Shown here: positions 45,805 through 54,129 of the stretch, piece by piece | Layout of the letters: each line of letters begins with the position of its first letter | Position numbering within the stretch: the first letter of the stretch is position 1 | Origin: JALZAI01 sp038212215 | Lineage (GTDB): Bacteria; Actinomycetota; Actinomycetes; Mycobacteriales; Jatrophihabitantaceae | Assembly: GCA_038212215.1 (NCBI GenBank) | Contig: JBBQUT010000002.1 | Span: 124,001 to 188,000 of the forward strand | Direction of reading: 5' to 3' | Length of the DNA: 64,000 nucleotides | Notes under the pieces: model-generated | What the model saw: the letters and a program-made list of their open reading frames with translations, nothing else | Told to the model about the DNA's origin: nothing | Databases searched by the model: none | Program-made: the position numbers and the translations under genes

Positions 45805-45825
45805 TTAGCCGGCCCGCCGGCGGAC
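45771..45825. repeat. 27/28-bp tandem duplication at the DUF4430/EcfT gene junction
   Basis: GATGCATTGGCCGGCCCGCC plus GGCGGAC (45771-45797) is followed by GATGCATTTAGCCGGCCCGC plus CGGCGGAC (45798-45825). The copies differ by an inserted base and one change. The duplication carries a start codon and the last codons of the upstream gene. Confidence 0.9.
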
Positions 45826-46710
45826 CTGCCAGAACGCGAAGCCACCGAGTGCCACTAGCACCACCAGGGCGGCGGCTGCGCCGATGGTGGGCACGGCCGA
45901 CGCCGACGAGGGGTGCACCGGCGGCACGTCCGACAGCGCAACGGTCGCCGCCGGGCCGCTCTGCGCCCGCGACGTCGGCGCTGCCGAATTGTGCTTGGCA
46001 CGCGGGGTACGTGGGGTCACGGCATTTTGGGTCGGGGCGGTGCGTCGGGCCGGGACGGTACTTCGGGCTGCGCTTCGGGCATGGGCCGTGCTTCGGGGTT
46101 GGGCCGGGCTTCGGGCCGAGAGAGTATGCCTGGCGGACGTGTGCGGCGCCGGCGGAACGGCCGTCGAGCGGCGTGGCGCAGCGGACGTGCGTGCGTGCGT
46201 CGGCGCAGGAGGACGCGTTACTGGCCGCGGATCGGAGCTGGCGCAGATCGTCGCGTAGGAGATCCGCGGCGGCTTCGGGGCGCTCGACGAGCCGTTGACG
46301 AACGACCAGCCCTCCACCGTCCCGGCCGACGGACGGTAGGACCCCGCACCGCTCGTGCTGTACGTCCACCCCGAACCGGTGTTGTGCCAGTACGACCAGT
46401 AGTGCGTGCTGTCCGGGCGCAGCGTCCCGGTGTCGTTGATGGTGAGGACGAAACCGAGATACGGCGGAGCCTGACCGGTGCGCACGGTGAATCGCGAACT
46501 CACCACGGTGAGCCCCGTGCCGCCCGCAGACGCGCATGCGGTGCCGACCCCGGCGACCACGATCGCGACGTGGGTGGGCGCGGCGGCGGCGGGGGAGGCC
46601 GGGACGCCGAGCGCCGCGGTGCCGCCGAGAGCAATCGCTGCGACCGCGCGTGCGGAGCGGGCCCCGGTCAGGCGGGCACGGCGCAGGCGGTCGTCGGGCG
46701 CACCGGTCAT
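45805..46710 (-). CDS. Secreted DUF4430-type protein (transcobalamin beta-domain-like), membrane anchored
   Basis: Protein of 301 residues. A signal peptide ends near residue 43 (ALGVPASPAAAA). The domain at 45-160 shows THYWSYWHNTGSGWTYSTSG (102-121) and AGTVEGWSFVNG, the hallmark of DUF4430, which is related to the C-terminal beta domain of intrinsic factor and transcobalamin. Cys59 and Cys156 could form a disulfide. A Pro/Ser/Thr/Arg linker (160-260) leads to a C-terminal helix (275-295) and a basic end, so it is tethered to the membrane. It overlaps the barrel gene (ATGA) and abuts EcfT. I infer that it caps or delivers a corrinoid; no binding residue can be proved by eye. Confidence 0.75.
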   Translation of the reverse strand: MTGAPDDRLRRARLTGARSARAVAAIALGGTAALGVPASPAAAAPTHVAIVVAGVGTACASAGGTGLTVVSSRFTVRTGQAPPYLGFVLTINDTGTLRPDSTHYWSYWHNTGSGWTYSTSGAGSYRPSAGTVEGWSFVNGSSSAPKPPRISYATICASSDPRPVTRPPAPTHARTSAAPRRSTAVPPAPHTSARHTLSARSPAQPRSTAHARSAARSTVPARRTAPTQNAVTPRTPRAKHNSAAPTSRAQSGPAATVALSDVPPVHPSSASAVPTIGAAAALVVLVALGGFAFWQVRRRAG

Positions 46711-48188
46711 GGCGTGCGTCGCCGCCCGGCGAAGCTCACCAGGCCACCGACGATCAGGCAGCCGAGGCCGAGCGCGATCTGGGCCACGACCGTCCGACCG
46801 GCCAGTCCGGTGTTGGCAAGCGACGGCACCAGCCCGCCCGAGCCACCCGGTGGGTTGTTCAGGCCGGACGGGCTGGTGACGCTGAACGCCGCTCGGCTGG
46901 TGAGCCCGGACGTCGCGCCGCTCAGCACGACGGTGTGACGGCCCGGGCTCGTGCCCGAAGGGACGGTGAAGCTCAGCGTGACCGTGCCGGACTTTGCCGC
47001 TGTGCCGTGCGCAAGCGTGGCCCGCGAGCCGAGCAGACCCGCGCGGACCTGCTCGCCGGCCCGAAAGCCCAGCCCGGTGACGCTCTGCTTCGCGCCGGGG
47101 CGCAGCGTCGCGCTGCTGAGCGTGGGCGTGGCGAGTGCGAGGACGGCTGTGTCGGCCGCGGCGCCGGCGGACGTGAGCGTGGCCAGCGATAGCCCGGACA
47201 GCCCGAGCAGGCCGTCGGCGGTGCCCTTGATCGACGCGCTCGGATCGAAGTGACCCAGGAACTTCAACGCACCCCGCGAGGCGCCGGGGCCGATCGTCGG
47301 GCCGGTCGTCACCTGCTGGCTCGCGAGCCACGTCTTTGAGGTCGTGGAGTGGCGTCCGGCGGCCGTCAGCGCGGCGGCGGCCAACCCGGTCGAATCGACG
47401 TTGGGGCCGCCTTGGCTCGTCCAATACCCGGCCGGGTTGCGCTGGGACGTCAGCCAATCCGCGGCACGCTTCGTCTGCGCCGCGTGCCCGTCGAGCGCGA
47501 CGAGTGCCGCGACGGCGTAGCCAGTGGCGTCGATGTCGGACGTGCAGGTGGTGTCGGCGACGGTCGCCGAGGTGAATCCGCCGTCCGGGCACTGCAGCGA
47601 CAGGAAGTAGGCGACAGCGTCTGGGTTGGGGGCGCTACCACCGCGCGACTCGGCGATGATCGCGAAGGACTCCGAGATGGAGGAGAAGATGTTGCGGGCC
47701 GCGCCGATGGCGGGGCAGGTAGGCACCGTGAAGTCGGTCGCGCTCCCGGACACACTCGTGCACTGGTCCTTCTTGAGAGCCTGCACCAGGTCATGGCCGC
47801 CGAAGTCGCGCGGATCGGCGCCGGCGACGATCGCCGCGACAGCGGTCTTGGCAACAGCGCCGTCGAACGGACCCGGCTTGCCGGTCGTGTCGTTGATCGA
47901 TGTGTAGTCCTGCACGTGCGTCTTGAAGTAACTGATCGTCGAGGCGATCTTCGTCGCGCCAGTCTTCGAAGCGGCGAGAGCGAAGATCGCGTCGGCGGTG
48001 GGGCCGCCGTCGAAGAAGCCCGAGGTCTCGAAGTGATCGTCGAACTGTTGGGCGAGCCATCCGGCGGCCGCCTGGCCCGTGTCGGTGGTCGTGCGCGGCG
48101 CAGCGGCGGCAGCGGCCGGCGCTGCCCCGCTGACGCAGATGAGCACAGCCGAGGCGGTGAGCGACACTAGCGAGGTCCGGCGGCGCAT
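46707..48188 (-). CDS. Secreted alpha/alpha-barrel protein (transcobalamin alpha-domain-like) with LAxTG anchor
   Basis: Protein of 493 residues. The signal peptide covers about 1-30 (SGAAPAAAAAA). Residues about 35-350 hold prenyltransferase/squalene-cyclase-type repeats (FLSLQCPDGGFTSATVADTT, NPAGYWTSQGGPNVDSTGLA), the fold of the alpha domain of intrinsic factor and transcobalamin. An immunoglobulin-like segment follows (about 365-435). The C terminus has LANTG at 457-461, a hydrophobic helix and FAGRRR, fitting LAxTG sorting by class E sortases. ATG 48188 has AAGGG at 6 bases. A cobalamin riboswitch precedes it. Enzymatic cyclase activity is unlikely in this secreted setting. Confidence 0.8.
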   Translation of the reverse strand: MRRRTSLVSLTASAVLICVSGAAPAAAAAAPRTTTDTGQAAAGWLAQQFDDHFETSGFFDGGPTADAIFALAASKTGATKIASTISYFKTHVQDYTSINDTTGKPGPFDGAVAKTAVAAIVAGADPRDFGGHDLVQALKKDQCTSVSGSATDFTVPTCPAIGAARNIFSSISESFAIIAESRGGSAPNPDAVAYFLSLQCPDGGFTSATVADTTCTSDIDATGYAVAALVALDGHAAQTKRAADWLTSQRNPAGYWTSQGGPNVDSTGLAAAALTAAGRHSTTSKTWLASQQVTTGPTIGPGASRGALKFLGHFDPSASIKGTADGLLGLSGLSLATLTSAGAAADTAVLALATPTLSSATLRPGAKQSVTGLGFRAGEQVRAGLLGSRATLAHGTAAKSGTVTLSFTVPSGTSPGRHTVVLSGATSGLTSRAAFSVTSPSGLNNPPGGSGGLVPSLANTGLAGRTVVAQIALGLGCLIVGGLVSFAGRRRTP

Positions 48189-48327
48189 GGCGAGCCCTTC
48201 GTGGCAAATGTCAGGCCATGGCTCGAAGTGTCGGGCGGGGCGCCTTCCGGCGGCGCGGGGCACCCACCGGTCTTGGCGCAACCCACGCGGACTCCGCACC
48301 GCAGACCTCGACGGTGATGGTGGAGTG

Positions 48328-48432
48328 CCGTCCCGGGCGGGCATTCCGACTCGTCCCTCAACGGGACCTACGGCTGCGGGTCAGTGCCGGATTCGGACCG
48401 GCTTTCCCCGATCGGGAAGGGTAGTGCTGTTA
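48328..48432 (-). promoter_or_regulatory. Cobalamin (B12) riboswitch
   Basis: Read on the minus strand, GGGGAAAGCCGGTCCGAATC is followed by CGGCACTGACCCGCAGCCGT. This is the conserved cobalamin riboswitch core (GGGAA...GGT...AATCC...ACTG-CCCGC-ACTGT-like). Downstream at 48335-48352 lies the B12 box GAGTCGGAATGCCCGCC. It ends about 140 bases before the start of the barrel protein gene and should repress the whole operon when B12 is plentiful. The 327-base gap it sits in holds no gene. Confidence 0.88.
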
Positions 48433-48515
48433 GCTATGCCACCACAGTTACCGGGGCCGGGTCAAACAGGTGCGGTGACTAGGCTCGAACGGCGGGTCGG
48501 AGCGAAGGAGAAGAC

Positions 48516-48716
48516 ATGAGTTGGACGTGGCGCCTCGAAGCAGCCGACGGCACGGCTCTCGATGCGGCCGCCGCGCCACCGCACCCCAGCCAGTCCGACG
48601 CCGAGTCGTGGCTGGGGGAGCAGTGGCGCGAGCTCGCCGAACAGGGCGTGGCGCAGGTCGTGTTGCTGCACGACAGCTTGGTGATCTACGGGCCGATGTC
48701 GCTGTCTGAGACCTGA
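48516..48716 (+). CDS. Small conserved actinobacterial protein
   Basis: Protein of 66 residues beginning MSWTWRLEAADG. It contains PSQSDAESWLGEQWRELAEQ and ends VLLHDSLVIYGPMSL. This exact layout is familiar from many actinobacterial hypothetical proteins of 65-75 residues. An AAGGAG site lies 6 bases before the ATG. No signal peptide or membrane helix is visible. It is divergent from the riboswitch operon and its end lies 2 bases from the convergent MMPL gene. Function unknown. Confidence 0.8.
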   Translation: MSWTWRLEAADGTALDAAAAPPHPSQSDAESWLGEQWRELAEQGVAQVVLLHDSLVIYGPMSLSET

Positions 48717-48717
48717 T

Positions 48718-50892
48718 TCAGCCGACCGCGACCAGTTCTGCGGCCAGGGCCGTACGTGATGCGGGGGCTCGCCCGGGCCACCAGCTTGCGCGTCCGAGCA
48801 GCACGAGCAGCGATGGCAGCACGATCACCCGGACCACCAGCGCGTCGACCAGGACGGCGACGGCCAGACCGAGGCCGAGCTCCTTCATCTCGATCATGTG
48901 CAACGAGGCGAAGATCGAGAAAAGGGACACCATCACGATCGCGGCGCTGGTGACCGTCCCCGCCGTCGCGCTGATCCCTTCTCTGACCGCGTCCGGCATC
49001 GGCAGGCCCTGCCGCGCTGCTTCCCGGACCCGGCTCAGCACGAACACGTGGTAGTCCATCGATAATCCGAACAACACCGCAAACGTAAAAAGCGGGATCC
49101 AGCTGATGAGCGCGCCAGTGGACCGGAAGCCGAGCAGCCCTTCCGCCCAGCTGTGCTGGAACACGAGCACTTGTACGCCGAACGCGGCCCCGGCCGAGAG
49201 CAGGTTCACCACGGCAGTGAGCAACGCAATCACCAGTGACCGGAAGACCCAGCCCATGATCGCCATGGTGAGCACGACGACGAAGGCGACCACCCACGGC
49301 AGCCGGTCGGCCGCGCGCCGATCGGAGTCGAGGTTGAGTGCCGCGTCGCCCCCGACCGCCCACTGCACGCCGACTGTCCCGCGCAGCGCCGAGGGCAGAT
49401 AGTTCGACCGGAGCGCGCGCACCCCATCGCGGGCCTGTGCAGCCTCGGCGTCGAACGGCGCGTCGACGCTGAGCAGGTGCGTTGCGCCGTCGGCGGACGA
49501 GCGCACGCGCGCCGAGTCGGGAACGAACAGCGGGTCCGAACCCAGGCGCGCGGCCAGACCCGACAGCCGCGCAGTCACCTCGGCGGCGGCGGCGGACGGC
49601 GCCCGAACTACAACCGAAGCGCTCGCGGACTCGCCCGGGAAGGCAGCCGTCAGCCGCTCCATCGTGTTCTTCTCGGCGATCGAGTCGGGCAGGGAGCTAA
49701 CGCTGTCGGACGCGAGTCGCATACCCAGAGCGGGCACGGCGAGGGCGGCGAGCAGCAGCACCGAAACGGTCAGGGCGCGTCCGGGTCGCTCGAGCGACGG
49801 TCGCAGCAGGGCAGGCCAGAGGCGCGGCTCGCGGTCCTGCATCGTCCAGCGCCACAGCAGCGGCACGCGCGGCCGGTCGATCGAGCGGCCGAGCTTGACC
49901 AGGACGGCAGGCAGGACGGTCAGCGAGCCGAGGACGGCCACGGTCACCACCAGAATCGACCCGGTGGCCAGCGATGCGAACGTCGCGTCACCGGACACGT
50001 AGAGCCCGAGCATCGAGACGATCACGGCCATGCCGGACACCAGCACCGAATGTCCCGACGTCTCGGCGGCGATCTCGACCGCGTCCAACCCGCTGGCGCC
50101 CCGATGGCGTTCGGCACGAGCCCGCTTCACGTAAAACAGCGAGTAATCGACGCCGACGGCCATGCCCATCAGCAGGATCATCGCCGATACGCTGCCAGTC
50201 GACGGCAGCAGGTGCGAGGCCAGAGCCGACAGCCCGGTCGCGGACGCGACGGCCGACAGGGCGAGCAGGAGCGGTATGCCAGCTGCGAGGATCGCGCCGA
50301 AGGCCACCAGCAGGATCACCAGTGTGACCGGCAGGCTGAAACCGGCGGCCGCCGACAGGTCGTCGGCCACCTGCGTGTTGACGGCGTCGTTGAGTGACCT
50401 CGAGCCGACCTGTTCGACGCGCATGTTCGGGAAGTGTCGCTGCGCTGCGGCGCTCGCGCGCAGCAGCGGCGCGATGTCGGCGTTGTCGCGCAGCGTGATC
50501 TGGACCGCTACCGCGCTGCCGTCGTGCGCCCGCATCGGCGCGGCTACCGCACTGATCGCGGCGAGCCCGGTCATCCGGTTGCGCACGTCCCGTGCCGCAG
50601 CGGTTGCGGCCGCAGCGTCCAGCCGGCCGGTCCGGGAGGTAATGAGCACGTTCTCGGTGTCGTGCCCGGTGAGGTGCGCGTCGTGGATCCAGTGCGCGGC
50701 GCGCCCGGACTGCCCGACGACGGTGTCGAGGTCGTTGAGTTGGCGCTGGCCGGCGATATTGCCGGCCGCGATGCAGGCGGCGACGAACACCAGCCACAGC
50801 GCGATCGCGCGCCACGGGTGGGTCGCGCTCCAGCGCGCCATCCGGACGGTGGCCGGCCGGTGATTGACATGCCGAACTGAGCTGGTGGACAC
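48718..50892 (-). CDS. MMPL/RND-type membrane transporter
   Basis: Protein of 724 residues with two blocks of membrane helices and two extracytoplasmic loops. MAVGVDYSLFYVKRARAERH and FGLSMDYHVFVLSRVREA are the paired Asp-Tyr motifs of MMPL proteins. SLPDSIAEKNTMERL lies in the second loop. GTG 50892 is preceded by GAGGGG at good spacing; the open frame extends 86 codons further upstream with non-coding character. It is divergent from the two-component system at 51032-52773, which may control it. Lipid, drug or metabolite export is likely. Confidence 0.88.
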   Translation of the reverse strand: MSTSSVRHVNHRPATVRMARWSATHPWRAIALWLVFVAACIAAGNIAGQRQLNDLDTVVGQSGRAAHWIHDAHLTGHDTENVLITSRTGRLDAAAATAAARDVRNRMTGLAAISAVAAPMRAHDGSAVAVQITLRDNADIAPLLRASAAAQRHFPNMRVEQVGSRSLNDAVNTQVADDLSAAAGFSLPVTLVILLVAFGAILAAGIPLLLALSAVASATGLSALASHLLPSTGSVSAMILLMGMAVGVDYSLFYVKRARAERHRGASGLDAVEIAAETSGHSVLVSGMAVIVSMLGLYVSGDATFASLATGSILVVTVAVLGSLTVLPAVLVKLGRSIDRPRVPLLWRWTMQDREPRLWPALLRPSLERPGRALTVSVLLLAALAVPALGMRLASDSVSSLPDSIAEKNTMERLTAAFPGESASASVVVRAPSAAAAEVTARLSGLAARLGSDPLFVPDSARVRSSADGATHLLSVDAPFDAEAAQARDGVRALRSNYLPSALRGTVGVQWAVGGDAALNLDSDRRAADRLPWVVAFVVVLTMAIMGWVFRSLVIALLTAVVNLLSAGAAFGVQVLVFQHSWAEGLLGFRSTGALISWIPLFTFAVLFGLSMDYHVFVLSRVREAARQGLPMPDAVREGISATAGTVTSAAIVMVSLFSIFASLHMIEMKELGLGLAVAVLVDALVVRVIVLPSLLVLLGRASWWPGRAPASRTALAAELVAVG

Positions 50893-51031
50893 AGTTGACC
50901 CCTCGACGCCGTGAATTGCTGGTGTGTCCAGGTTCTCGTCGTCACCGCTCACGCACAGGGGTGCTGGACCCCGAACCGGAAGGGGAGTTTTCCCCACCCC
51001 CCAGGCGCGAATCGTGGGCGAGGATGAACGG

Positions 51032-52177
51032 GTGCACCGGCAACTCACGCTCCGCGCCCGCCTGTTCGGCTGGGCGCTGGCTGCGGTGGTGCTGACGACG
51101 GCGAGCCTCGCGCTGCTCGTATTGGCGCTCACCGGAGCCGCGTTGGTCACGGTCTGGATCGGCGTCCCGATGCTGGCGGGGACAATCGCCTCGACCCGCG
51201 TGCTGGCCGATCAGCGGCGCCGGCACGCACGGGCGATGCTCGGCCGCGACATCGAGTCGCCGTACCTGCGCATCGCGCCGGGTGGGCCGCTGGCGCGGCT
51301 ACGTGCGCTCGCTGCGGATCCGGCCGTCCGCCGCGATCTGCTGTGGCTGCTCGCGGACGCAACAGTGGGCCTGGCCCTTTCGATCGTGGCGGTTGTCGAG
51401 GGCGTGCTCGACCTGATCTTCTGGTGGCTGCCTCCCGGTCTTGCCGCGCGGACGCACGCCGCACTCGACTGCACGTTGCTGTCGGTGTCGGAGAAAAGCC
51501 GGCTGGCGCTGCGCGTGCAGGAACTCACCGAAGCGCGCACCGAGACGGTCGACGCCCAGGCCGGCGAGTTGCGTCGCATCGAACGCGACCTGCACGACGG
51601 GGCGCAGGCCCGACTCGTCGCGCTCGGCATGAGCCTTGCGCTCGCCGAGGAGCAGCTCGCCAGCAATCCGGACGGCGCGCGTGCGCTGCTTGCCGAAGCG
51701 CGCGGCTCCGGCACCGCGGCGCTGGCGGAGCTGCGCGATCTGGTGCGTGGCATCCATCCACCGGTCCTTGCCGACCGCGGTCTCGTCGGCGCCGTGCAGG
51801 CGCTGGCGCTCTCGGCAGCCGTGCCGGTCGAGGTCCGCGCGGACGTCGCGGGCCGGCTACCCGACCCGGTCGAGTCCGCCGCCTACTTCGCGGTGGCCGA
51901 AGCGCTCGCGAACGCGCTCAAACACGCTTCGGCCGCGCACGTCTGGATCGAGCTCGAGCACGTCGCGGGCACGCTGCGCGTGCGGGTGCGCGACGACGGC
52001 GTCGGCGGCGCGGACCTCTCGCGCGGCTCGGGACTGCGCGGGATCGCGCGGCGCCTCGCGGCCTTCGACGCGACGCTGCACGTCAGCAGCCCGCCCGGTG
52101 GACCCACCGAACTGGCTATGGTGCTGCCGTGCGCGTTGTCCTCGCCGAAGACCTCGCCCTCCTCCGGGACGGCCTGA
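51032..52177 (+). CDS. Sensor histidine kinase (HisKA_3 type)
   Basis: Membrane sensor of 381 residues. Two pairs of hydrophobic helices (about 11-58 and 105-136) form a sensor without a large outer loop. The phosphoacceptor is His188 in RRIERDLHDGAQARL. The ATPase domain has EALANALKHASAAHVWIE, DDGVGG and GSGLRGIARRLAAF. GTG 51032 has GAGG 8 bases upstream; longer starts are possible. The gene overlaps the response regulator by 49 bases. Divergence from the MMPL transporter suggests control of that exporter, possibly on membrane stress; this is inference. Confidence 0.87.
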   Translation: MHRQLTLRARLFGWALAAVVLTTASLALLVLALTGAALVTVWIGVPMLAGTIASTRVLADQRRRHARAMLGRDIESPYLRIAPGGPLARLRALAADPAVRRDLLWLLADATVGLALSIVAVVEGVLDLIFWWLPPGLAARTHAALDCTLLSVSEKSRLALRVQELTEARTETVDAQAGELRRIERDLHDGAQARLVALGMSLALAEEQLASNPDGARALLAEARGSGTAALAELRDLVRGIHPPVLADRGLVGAVQALALSAAVPVEVRADVAGRLPDPVESAAYFAVAEALANALKHASAAHVWIELEHVAGTLRVRVRDDGVGGADLSRGSGLRGIARRLAAFDATLHVSSPPGGPTELAMVLPCALSSPKTSPSSGTA

Positions 52178-52773
52178 TCCGGCTGCTGGAGGCGCACGAC
52201 TTCGAGGTGGTCGAGGCTGTCGACAACGGCCCGTCCCTGCTGCGGGCGTTGATGACACACAAGCCTGACATCGCCGTCGTGGACGTGCGGCTGCCGCCGA
52301 CTTTCACCGACGAGGGCCTGCGCGCAGCGATCGAGGCGCGGGCTCAGCTGCCAGGGCTGCCGGTGCTGGTGCTGTCGCAGTATGTCGAGCAGCTCTATGC
52401 GCGTGAGCTGCTGGCCGACCGTTCCGGCGGCGTGGGCTACCTGCTCAAGGACCGGGTCTTCAACGTGGCGCAGTTCATCGACGCGGTGCGCCGGGTTGCC
52501 GGCGGCGGCACGGCGATGGATCCAGAAGTCGTGGCTCAGCTGCTGACCCGCCGCGCAGCGGACAAGCCGCTCGCGACGTTGAGCGCGCGTGAGCGGGAGG
52601 TGCTGGAGCTAATGGCCCAGGGCCGCTCCAACGCGGCAATCGCAGCCCGAATGGTGATCACCGAGAAAGCGGTCAGCAAGCACACCAACAGCGTCTTCAC
52701 CCGGCTGGGGCTTGCGCAATCCGAGGACGACAACCGTCGGGTGCTCGCCGTGCTCGCGTACCTCAATGGCTGA
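52129..52773 (+). CDS. LuxR-type response regulator
   Basis: NarL/FixJ-type regulator of 214 residues. The receiver domain has acidic Asp8, phosphorylation site Asp52 in IAVVDVRLPP and Lys in YLLKDRV. The C-terminal LuxR helix-turn-helix reads LSAREREVLELMAQGRSNAA, then ITEKAVSKHTNSVFTRLGL. The GTG start at 52129 lies inside the kinase gene, so the pair is translationally coupled. It is the cognate partner of the HisKA_3 kinase. A hairpin terminator follows. Confidence 0.92.
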   Translation: MRVVLAEDLALLRDGLIRLLEAHDFEVVEAVDNGPSLLRALMTHKPDIAVVDVRLPPTFTDEGLRAAIEARAQLPGLPVLVLSQYVEQLYARELLADRSGGVGYLLKDRVFNVAQFIDAVRRVAGGGTAMDPEVVAQLLTRRAADKPLATLSAREREVLELMAQGRSNAAIAARMVITEKAVSKHTNSVFTRLGLAQSEDDNRRVLAVLAYLNG

Positions 52774-52797
52774 ATCGGCGGGTCAGCGGCCGATTTT
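52773..52797 (+). terminator. Rho-independent terminator after the response regulator
   Basis: AATCGGC (52773-52779) pairs with GCCGATT (52789-52795), followed by TTC. The stem begins at the stop codon of the regulator. Confidence 0.55.
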
Positions 52798-52844
52798 CGA
52801 GCTGGTGATCGGTTGGGACGGCGCTGGGGAGCCGCGGCGGGGAG

Positions 52845-53474
52845 TTAGATCTTCTCGCCCAGCTCGACACGCGGGGCGGGCAGGCGCCACCGGCGCAGCA
52901 GATAGGCGCGGCTGCCGGCGTAGAACCCGATCGACATCGCGCCGCCCTGAGCTGATCCGGACCGCTCGATGGCCAACCGGCGAATCCGGCGACCGACCAG
53001 GTTCCATTCCACAAGGAAGCCGAGGAATGCGGCTAGTACCAAGAGTTGGAGGATTGCCAGCTTCGGGATCAGCCAGCTGATGATCATGATGGGGAACAGT
53101 GCGAGCAGGTAGTTGCTGGCCATCCGGTGCGAGTCAACGTAGTCGCGCGCGAGCTGACGGGTGCTGCCCTGGTCGCGGCGCGGCAGCACGCTCGGGTCGC
53201 CGGCCTTCATCGCCGCCCGGCGCTGCGCGACGGTCATCTTCGCGATGGGCGTCCGGCGCGCGGAGCGCGCCGCCTTGGATTGTTGCTTTTGCCGCGCGTA
53301 GGCCTCCTTGCGGGTCTTCGGGGCCGTCACCGGGCCACGCACGCCTACGACGTCGCGCCGCTTCGGCGTAGGCCGTCCTTTTCCGGCCGCCACCTGGCCA
53401 GCTGCCTGCACCGTGGCGTCGTCAGGCAAGTCAGGGGCTTCGGCGGGCTCTGCTCCGCGACGGGTCAGCTTCAC
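52845..53474 (-). CDS. DUF3043 membrane protein
   Basis: Protein of 209 residues. A basic N-terminal half contains GKGRPTPKRRDVVGVRGPVT and TRKEAYARQKQQSKAARSAR, typical of DUF3043. RRDQGSTRQLARDYVDSHR precedes two hydrophobic helices near 125-170. Function is unknown; it is conserved in actinobacteria near the HesB and asnB genes (Rv2206 in M. tuberculosis, from memory). GTG 53474 (VKLTRRGAEP) is preferred to the ATG 60 codons upstream, whose extra sequence looks non-coding. It converges on the response regulator. Confidence 0.85.
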   Translation of the reverse strand: MKLTRRGAEPAEAPDLPDDATVQAAGQVAAGKGRPTPKRRDVVGVRGPVTAPKTRKEAYARQKQQSKAARSARRTPIAKMTVAQRRAAMKAGDPSVLPRRDQGSTRQLARDYVDSHRMASNYLLALFPIMIISWLIPKLAILQLLVLAAFLGFLVEWNLVGRRIRRLAIERSGSAQGGAMSIGFYAGSRAYLLRRWRLPAPRVELGEKI

Positions 53475-53725
53475 GCAGCCCAGTTTAGGGGCACTTCCGC
53501 GTGGCGCCGGCTCTCCTCGTGATCCAGATCGGCAGATGGTGCGCGTCGGGTCGGCAGTGCGTGAGGCCCGCAGGTAGGGTTGGACCGGCAAGTAGGATGG
53601 AATAGCCGTCCTGGGACGGGCGTTTCGCCGACCGGCATTGTCGTGAACCTGCATTGCCGTTAGGCATAGCCCTGCAGGTCGGCTACTGCGCCACCTATCT
53701 AGGCACTACTACTGCTGGGAGCATG

Positions 53726-54112
53726 ATGACCGCGACCGAGACCACGTCCGTCGAGCTGGGCAGCGCCCCCGCCGAGGCGCCCGCCAGTTCTATCGCGTTG
53801 ACAGACCACGCTGCCCTGAAGGTGCGCGCGCTGCTCGATCAGGAAGGTCGCGACGACCTTCGCTTGCGCGTTGCCGTGCAGCCGGGCGGCTGCTCGGGCC
53901 TGCAGTACCAGCTGTTCTTCGACGAACGCACCCTCGACGGCGATGTCGAACTCGATCTGAGCGGTGTGCCGGTCGTCGTCGACCGGATGAGCGCCCCGTA
54001 CCTGGGTGGCGCCACCATCGACTTCACCGACACGATCGAGCAGCAGGGGTTCACCATCGACAACCCCAATGCCGGCGGCGGCTGCGCCTGCGGCAATTCC
54101 TTCTGCGGCTGA
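53726..54112 (+). CDS. erpA: HesB/IscA/ErpA-family iron-sulfur carrier
   Basis: A-type iron-sulfur carrier of 128 residues. The three ligand cysteines are Cys56 in GGCSGLQYQL, and Cys120 and Cys122 in GGCACGNSFCG. It passes clusters to apoproteins, which in this window could include QcrA and LipA. Two ATGs overlap here (53723 and 53726); GGGAG fits the second better. It is divergent from the DUF3043 gene and is conserved at this place in mycobacteria (Rv2204c, from memory). The stop codon lies in a 15-bp tandem duplication. Confidence 0.92.
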   Translation: MTATETTSVELGSAPAEAPASSIALTDHAALKVRALLDQEGRDDLRLRVAVQPGGCSGLQYQLFFDERTLDGDVELDLSGVPVVVDRMSAPYLGGATIDFTDTIEQQGFTIDNPNAGGGCACGNSFCG

Positions 54113-54129
54113 TCCTGCTGCGGCTGATC
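54103..54129. repeat. 15-bp tandem duplication at the iron-sulfur carrier stop codon
   Basis: TGCGGCTGATCCTGC is followed directly by TGCGGCTGATC. The TGA stop (54110-54112) is present in both copies. Confidence 0.75.

Noticed and set aside
43046..46537. A 1163-codon minus-strand frame ending in the ECF ATPase
   Set aside because: Only the last 536 codons match a protein family. The rest is a shadow of ecfT and the DUF4430 gene.
45805..46710. A sortase signal in the DUF4430 protein (VPTIG before the helix)
   Set aside because: It fits neither LPxTG nor LAxTG well. The hydrophobic helix and basic end are enough for a membrane anchor.
46707..48188. Squalene or terpene cyclase
   Set aside because: The repeats share that fold, but the protein is secreted and wall-anchored, and no cyclase-type catalytic Asp cluster is evident. 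The riboswitch points to corrinoids.
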